From Edolisoma coerulescens (taxonomy: Eukaryota > Chordata > Aves > Passeriformes > Campephagidae): 64,000 bases of DNA. Numbering within the stretch: the stretch's first letter is position 1; each line of letters begins with the position of its first letter. Shown in pieces: positions 61,218 to 64,000 of the stretch. Both the position numbers and the translations under genes were made by a program. Location: the NCBI GenBank assembly GCA_013397115.1, contig VWZW01006289.1:5069892-5133891 (forward strand). The letters run 5' to 3'. A model generated the notes under the pieces. The model made no database searches. It saw only the letters and a program-made list of their open reading frames with translations, and was not told the DNA's origin.

Positions 61218-63538
61218 CTGAGAGAAATCCCGGCTACCATGTAGATCTTCTTCCTTCTTCAGCAGTAGCCTAAATTTGGGTGACCTTCCTCTACCTGGCT
61301 AACAATTTTCAGAGAGCCTGTAGGAGCATTCTTGTCTGTGAAACATTTATGCTTCCTTCAGACCTGCTCGATACTGGCAAATGCAGTATTGCCATAGCAA
61401 GTAGGCAAGAACAAAGATATACAAAAGACAGATAACCTGACCTTGGATGCTTTGCTTCAGTATCTTTTTAAATATGCTTAATTTTTTAAATACAAAAGTT
61501 TTCACACTTTTTCAGCTTGACTGAGAAACTAATATATGTATGGATATGCGTTGGAACAGTTTTTGGCAGACCATCAGAGACATTCTTTGGAATCCACTGC
61601 AGCTTCATCCAAAAGGCCAGTAACTGAACAAAAACTGGGAATGAACAGAACTTTCTTCTGAGGAATCATTACTCTCCAGGTGTTATTTTGAGTGTTAATA
61701 GACGAAGACAAAAAACCTGCTGCTTATGTCCTACAGCTCTAGTCCAGGCTAAACTTAACCTGTAGCCAGAAGGAGCTCTGGTGAATTATCAGTTAGCTAT
61801 CTTTGGCAAGATGCAAATTAAGTTATAAATATGAGAAAAGAAAAAAAAAAAATCCTAAAACCCGTTGGCTAAGAAATCTTTACATTTTTGTGTCTCTGTT
61901 TCTTTGGGGTTTTTTTTTTGGTTGGTTGGTTTTGGTTTTTTTGGTTTTTTTATGAGGCATATTTTTTGACTATGAAGACACTTATATATACTTGAGCAAT
62001 TTTTTATGCAATAACACAGCTAAGGTTTCATACGACTTTAGAAGAATGTCTAGATTTCTAGCATTTCACTTACAAAACTTCACATCATTTTCATTTGCAG
62101 AGCAGTTTGTAGAAATATCCCCAGCAGAGGGAGTGGCTCATCCTTTTGAGATGAAGCCTGAAAGATTAGCAAAAGCAATTTTTACTTCCGCTTCACACAT
62201 GAAAAATAGTGTTAAAGAGAGTAATTTCCTTAAATTTCTATTAAAAAAAGCATTTTTACTCTGTCAGGTATGAAAGAAGAGCATGGTGGTGTGCCTGCAT
62301 GAAGTAAATAAAGAGACAATAAAAAGTCCAATTACTATAGTAAGTTTCATAAAAAACTTTTATTTTCTCTGTTTTGTACCTCACATTTTCATTGCATTTA
62401 ATTACATACAGAGTAGACATAAGATGCCTGAATAACAGAATTTTAAGCTCACTTACCTTGATAGTATATAGTTATTTAGACCTAGTTTTCAATCAAATGC
62501 ATAAGGAGATAAATTGAAAATCACTGTAAAATTACATCTTTAGGCTCAGCCTTTCTGGATATAAATCAGTATTAACAGATGAGTTTAAGTGGACTTATTC
62601 TGATTTATAACAGTCAAGTATTTCAGACAGGAACTTCAAATAAGATGGATCTTTTATTAAAAAAAAAAAAAACTTTAAAATGAAAAGCAAGTTTTAGTTG
62701 GTTTGCAATTAATTCTTTTCAGCAGTATTAAAACTGATGTCAATAGCACAACACAGGAAAGCCTAGTTACCTAAAAGTCCCAGGTGTGACTACAACAGTT
62801 TTGTTTAAGCCAAAAAGCATTCCCTGGTAGTTTTCCCCCAATTTTATGGCCACAATTTTCCCATCAGTTTTAACATCATAAGGGTAGCTTACTATTTCTT
62901 CTGATGCCTGAAAACCCACTCAGTAAATTAGCACCTTGGTATTTAATAGAGCACTCTGCTGCACCCCTGTGTGACCATGCACCATTCTGGTGTTGTGACT
63001 TAATGAGACAGCGTCCACTAGCCAGGGAGTTACCCCACAGAGGAAGACAGGGATTTTTCCAGTGTAAAATGCATTTTAGTTGGTGGTTCAAGAGTCTCCT
63101 GAATCATTTCCCTCAGGGAAACAGGAAGGAGCACATAGATTCAATAGAGGTTGAGAAATTTCATTGTGCTTAGTTTGCACAGGGTCTGGTTGCAGCTAAT
63201 TTACACTGAGCATCCTAAAACTACTTTAGGATAGGGATATATCTCGGGGATCAGGTCACCAGTTTCAAGGGCCCCAAAAGCCCATCAATCAGTCAGAAAT
63301 ATAGTTTTCATGGAAACCAGCTGTTTTTCCAAACACTCAGCTCCGGGCATCTGGAAAAATAGTTAGGTAAATTCTTCCATAAATCATCCCTATGCTCACT
63401 ACATCCAATACTGCTCAGTTAATCTCCACAATGCATTGGGTTTAGCGCATATGTTCAGAGTGACGTTATATCCCACTGCTATCAGCCTGAGCTGGGAGAT
63501 TGATTGATCTGTGTGGGACTACAAGGGCTCCCTGAGAG
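61218..63538. other. Unique stretch without a recognised gene
   Basis: This stretch includes A12 (61,841-61,852), a T/G-rich patch at 61,905-61,951 and A14 (62,659-62,672). Overlapping frames on both strands at 62.9-63.2 kb show no family pattern. No gene is supported. Confidence 0.6.
61905..61951. repeat. T/G-rich low-complexity patch
   Basis: Runs of T are separated by GG pairs (GGTTGGTTGG then GGTTTTTTT repeats). It is simple-sequence DNA with no coding potential. Confidence 0.85.
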
Positions 63539-63851
63539 CATTGCCTCAGACAGGGGTCAGCAGAACAGCCACCTCAGGCTTCCGCACGGCAGACTTTAGC
63601 CTTTTTGGGAGACTGGTTAAGAGAATGCCTCGGGAGACTGTCCTGAAGGACAAAGAAGTCCAGGAATGTTGGATGTCCTTCCAGAAGAAAATCTTAAAGG
63701 TGCAGAAGCTGTGTTTGGGTCACCATCCTTGGGGGTGTTTTAGAGATGTGTAGATGTGGAACTTAGGGGCATGGTTAGTAGTGGACTTGTGAGTGCTGAG
63801 TTAATGATCTCAGAGGTCTTTTCCAACCTCAATGATTCTAGTATTCTATGA
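63539..63851 (+). mobile_element. CR1 LINE with a large internal deletion
   Basis: The 5' part encodes a stretch of CR1 ORF2 between the endonuclease and reverse transcriptase. Visible patches are GVSRTATSGFRTADFSLFGR, RLVKRMPRETVLKDKEV and VQECWMSFQKKILKVQK, which track the CR1 linker region. Near 63,715 it switches directly to the CR1 3' end: caccatccttgggggtgttt, tagatgtggaacttaggggc, gtggacttgtgagtgctgag, agaggtcttttccaacctca and attctagtattctatga. The whole reverse-transcriptase region is missing between the two parts. The open frame of 80 codons (63,511-63,753) runs through the junction but is only a relic. It could also be two adjacent insertions, but the same orientation and order favour a deletion. 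Confidence 0.85.
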
Positions 63852-64000
63852 AAAAAATCCTAAAATTACTTGTTCCATTTATTTATTAAAGTATAACTTA
63901 TCACAACAGGGTTTCAAACCACAACCCATGCACTGAGAAGGCACATAAGGCATAGAGAGAGAGTTAGTAAACACAGAGAATCTTTGTACAGCCATAATGG
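63852..64000. other. Short stretch after the CR1 end
   Basis: An A-rich segment follows the CR1 terminus, then unique sequence to the window end. Nothing further is recognised. Confidence 0.6.

Noticed and set aside
1..64000. CRISPR arrays, bacterial operons or complete viral genes
   Set aside because: No regularly spaced repeats, no dense gene packing and no long coding frames. The repeats present are typical bird retroelements.

Overview
The window looks like AT-rich avian nuclear DNA, most likely from a songbird (passerine). Three things point to this. There are several 3' ends of CR1 retrotransposons, the dominant LINE of birds (54.1-54.6 kb, 30.8-31.2 kb, 63.5-63.85 kb and older pieces). 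There is a tRNA-derived SINE with a CR1-like tail at 51.44-51.57 kb that matches what I remember of the zebra finch family TguSINE1. There is also a short LTR start at 10.8-10.9 kb of a type I associate with songbird endogenous retroviruses. All three are recognised from memory and were not searched.

No complete protein-coding gene is visible. There is no bacterial-type gene order, no long open frame (the longest is about 129 codons, unremarkable for 64 kb of AT-rich DNA), no CRISPR array and no convincing functional tRNA or rRNA gene. The best reading is an intergenic region or the introns of a large gene. A few minus-strand segments could be real exons. The best is 49,589-49,840: 252 bases, a single open frame, phase 1 to phase 1, a consensus donor and four cysteines. 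A phase-compatible pair at 34,016-34,220 and 33,639-33,689 is weaker, and a cysteine-rich 70-base segment at 61,148-61,217 is weaker still. All are on the minus strand, but I cannot assign them to a family or show that they belong to one gene.

Layout: 0-7 kb is AT-rich unique sequence with a nested palindrome at 4.76-4.79 kb; 7.27 kb holds an old CR1 scrap; 10.7-12.7 kb is a cluster of retroelement scraps (CR1-type tail, LTR start, probable LTR remnant); 12.7-21.3 kb is unique sequence with an unexplained partly open kilobase at 16.4-17.4 kb; 21.3 kb holds an LTR remnant and 22.4-23.1 kb an ancient CR1; 23-30.7 kb is mostly unique with some conserved-looking stretches; 30.8-31.2 kb is a CR1; 33.6-34.2 kb has candidate exons; 34-46 kb is unique with a GATA microsatellite at 40.8 kb; 46.5-47.0 kb has a T22 run and a 24-base tandem duplication; 49.6 kb has the best exon candidate; 51.4 kb the SINE; 52.3 kb a purine tract; 54.1-54.6 kb a CR1; 54.6-63.5 kb is mainly unique; 63.54-63.85 kb is an internally deleted CR1.

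I did not find a new biological system. The most checkable items are the exon candidates, the internally deleted CR1, the LTR/CR1-tail composite at 10.7-10.9 kb and a few strong palindromes.
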